Of a DNA stretch of 64,000 nucleotides, positions 62,431-64,000 are shown one piece after another. Made by a program: the position numbers and the translations under genes. The notes below the pieces were generated by a model that worked only from the letters and a program-made list of their open reading frames with translations, searched no databases and was not told the DNA's origin. The stretch spans positions 124,001-188,000 of the forward strand of contig CANMXJ010000007.1 in NCBI GenBank assembly GCA_947501805.1, written 5' to 3'. The DNA comes from an uncultured Sulfitobacter sp. (GTDB taxonomy: Bacteria; Pseudomonadota; Alphaproteobacteria; Rhodobacterales; Rhodobacteraceae). The stretch's first letter is position 1, and each line of letters opens with the position of its first letter.

Positions 62431-63287
62431 CGCAGCAGCGACACGGAGTACAGCGCGAGCGCGATCCAGATCAATGCAAAGGCTGTGCTATGCCACAAGG
62501 TGAAGGGCTCTGAAAACAGCACAACGGCGCAGAAGAACTGCAAGGTCGGATTCAAGTAACTGATCAATCCCGTGGTGGTCATCGTCAGTTTGGAGACTGC
62601 GTAGCTGAACCAGATCAGCGGCAAAGCAGTCATCGGCCCTGCAAAGATCAACAGTCCGCTGGTCCAGAAATCGCGACCAAATTGCATTGTGCCATTGTGG
62701 CTGGATTGCCACAAGATCACGAGAGCAACAGGCAAGAGCAGCGCGATTTCTGCCGTGACCGATACCACTGGTCCCAGTCCCAGACGTTTCTTAATCACGC
62801 CGTAGAGACCAAAAGACGTGGCAAGAGTCAGCGCGATCCAAGGCGGCGCACCAAGTCCAAAGGCCAAAAGGCTGACTGCAACAGCAACCATCGCAACGGC
62901 AAACCACTGCAAGCCGTTCAATCTGTCGCGAAAAACGATCCGGCCAAAAGCCACCGCCACCAGCGGAGAGATGTAAAACCCCATCGCGGTTTCAGTTGTA
63001 CGGCCCGACTGGACCGCCCAGATAAACAGATACCACCCCCCGAAAATCATACAGGCGGCAAAGCAAAGCAGAATGGTGTTCCAGGGCTTGCGAAACACGC
63101 CAAGCAACTCTGGAATCCGTCCACGCAGCGCCAGCAACATGCCAAAAATGGCCAGTGACCAAAACGTACGATGCGCCAGAATCTCCAAGGGTGGCACGCC
63201 AGTCAGTTCCCTGAACACAACCGGAGACAGGCCCCAGACAACACATGCGGCGATCATCGCAAAGAGACCTTTGGTCGCGTCTGTCAT
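62367..63287 (-). CDS. rarD: RarD-type EamA transporter
   Basis: 306-residue ten-helix transporter. The start GLFAMIAACVVWGLSPV, then RTFWSL and FIWAVQSGRTTETAMGFYI-like segments are characteristic of RarD within the EamA superfamily, and differ from the DMT protein at 168. Substrate unknown. It follows the sodB terminator on the same strand and overlaps the LOG gene tail. Confidence 0.9.
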   Translation of the reverse strand: MTDATKGLFAMIAACVVWGLSPVVFRELTGVPPLEILAHRTFWSLAIFGMLLALRGRIPELLGVFRKPWNTILLCFAACMIFGGWYLFIWAVQSGRTTETAMGFYISPLVAVAFGRIVFRDRLNGLQWFAVAMVAVAVSLLAFGLGAPPWIALTLATSFGLYGVIKKRLGLGPVVSVTAEIALLLPVALVILWQSSHNGTMQFGRDFWTSGLLIFAGPMTALPLIWFSYAVSKLTMTTTGLISYLNPTLQFFCAVVLFSEPFTLWHSTAFALIWIALALYSVSLLRQERQRRKSAIALVASGTTVM

Positions 63288-63322
63288 TTCGTGATCCAGT
63301 TCGATGCCAGCGCGGTTGCCGT

Positions 63323-63357
63323 AAAAAAGCCCCGCAGGTTAAGGCTGCAGGGCTTTT
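63323..63357 (-). terminator. Rho-independent terminator of sodB
   Basis: On the minus strand AAAAGCCCTGCAG pairs with CTGCGGGGCTTTT (one mismatch) around a 7-base loop, ending in a T-run. It lies 43 bases after the sodB stop. Confidence 0.85.
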
Positions 63358-63399
63358 CATTTCATACCGCGAGAACAGAGTCCCGTGTTAGATGCGTAA

Positions 63400-63999
63400 T
63401 CACATGCGGGACGCGACGTTTTCCCAGTTCACAAGATTATCGAGAAAGTTGCTCAGGTAGTCCGGACGCGCGTTGCGAAAGTCGATGTAGTAGGAATGTT
63501 CCCACACGTCACAACCCAACAGCGCTGTCTGACCAAAGCACAGCGGGTTCACGCCGTTTTCGGTCTTGGTCACTTTCAATCCACCGTCCGTGTCTTTGAC
63601 CAACCAAGCCCAGCCGGAACCGAACTGGCCTGCGCCTGCCGCTTTGAACTCGTCTTTCATCTTGTCGACGGACCCAAAGCTGTCGGTGATCGCTTTTTCC
63701 AGCTCGCCCGGCATTTTGCTTTCGCCCGGGCTCATCATTTCCCAGAACTGGTTGTGATTCCACAGCTGGCTAATGTTGTTGAAGATGCCGTTTTGCGCCA
63801 CGGCGTTGGCATCATAGGTGCCCTTAATGATGTCTTCGAGGGATTTGCCCGCCCATTCGGTGCCTTCAATCGCCTTGTTCCCGTTCACGACGTAGGCATT
63901 GTGATGCTTGTCATGATGAAACTCCAGCGTCTCGGCGCTCATGCCGTGGGCTGCGAGGGCGTCGTGGGCATAGGGAAGATCGGGAAGTTCAAAAGCCAT
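63400..63999 (-). CDS. sodB: Superoxide dismutase (Fe-type)
   Basis: 199 residues, complete, ending one base from the window edge. Converts superoxide to oxygen and peroxide in the cytosol. Metal ligands H28 (LEFHHDKHH), H82 (QLWNHNQFW), D164 and H168 (CDVWEHSYY). The glutamine at 78, before WNH, is the position typical of Fe rather than Mn enzymes. Upstream sequence is outside the window, so regulation cannot be seen. Confidence 0.94.
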   Translation of the reverse strand: MAFELPDLPYAHDALAAHGMSAETLEFHHDKHHNAYVVNGNKAIEGTEWAGKSLEDIIKGTYDANAVAQNGIFNNISQLWNHNQFWEMMSPGESKMPGELEKAITDSFGSVDKMKDEFKAAGAGQFGSGWAWLVKDTDGGLKVTKTENGVNPLCFGQTALLGCDVWEHSYYIDFRNARPDYLSNFLDNLVNWENVASRM

Positions 64000-64000
64000 T

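Overview
The window looks like a chromosomal segment of a marine alphaproteobacterium of the Roseobacter group (Rhodobacterales). The evidence is a DddP-type DMSP lyase with every known active-site residue, a yajC-secD-secF-tauE-ccmABCDG gene train, an FnrL-type box, a Hint-domain protein, and protein sequences typical of that group. G+C looks to be about 58-60% by eye (not computed). The genus cannot be told from the sequence. There are no insertion sequences, phage genes, CRISPR arrays or rRNA operons, and I recognise no classical transcription-factor gene.

Region 1 (1-17.8 kb) is the accessory part and the most interesting. A plus-strand train runs TAXI-TRAP solute-binding protein, fused TRAP permease, selA, selB, selC (tRNA-Sec, anticodon UCA), a 517-aa thioredoxin-fused protein, and a UGSC-motif selenoprotein. 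In the last gene an in-frame TGA (11575-11577) is followed at once by a hairpin that fits a bacterial SECIS element. Most of the selenocysteine machinery, its likely client and an uptake system are therefore packed into under 9 kb; selD is not in the window. Around the train lie two acyl-CoA synthetases, an SDR, an SMP-30 lactonase-like protein, a Gfo/Idh/MocA oxidoreductase, a ThDP-dependent decarboxylase-like enzyme and a DMT exporter. Together they look like a catabolic island for an unknown organic acid.

Region 2 (18-36 kb) is mixed housekeeping and accessory DNA: tRNA-Leu(UAG), a Hint-domain protein, the NAD(P)HX repair enzyme, glnB-glnA, a lytic transglycosylase, dddP, two envelope or LysM-type proteins, a trans-sulfuration enzyme, a hydrolase-OsmC fusion, a four-cysteine DUF6455-like protein behind a perfect FNR box, purB, two small secreted proteins sharing a Cys motif, an orphan FliG-like protein, an LpxL-like acyltransferase and a DUF1223 protein.

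Region 3 (36-53 kb) is core: aconitase, an SDR, then a long minus-strand operon in the order yajC, secD, secF, tauE-like, Mth938-like, ccmA, ccmB, ccmC, ccmD, ccmG (protein export and cytochrome c maturation). serS, a TspO-related membrane protein, and the yfgM-like/bamB/der cluster follow.

Region 4 (53-64 kb) holds an RND efflux pair behind two inverted repeats, a DUF302 protein, a LysM protein with an Atm1-type ABC exporter, a LOG-family enzyme overlapping rarD tail to tail, and Fe-type superoxide dismutase at the right edge (complete).
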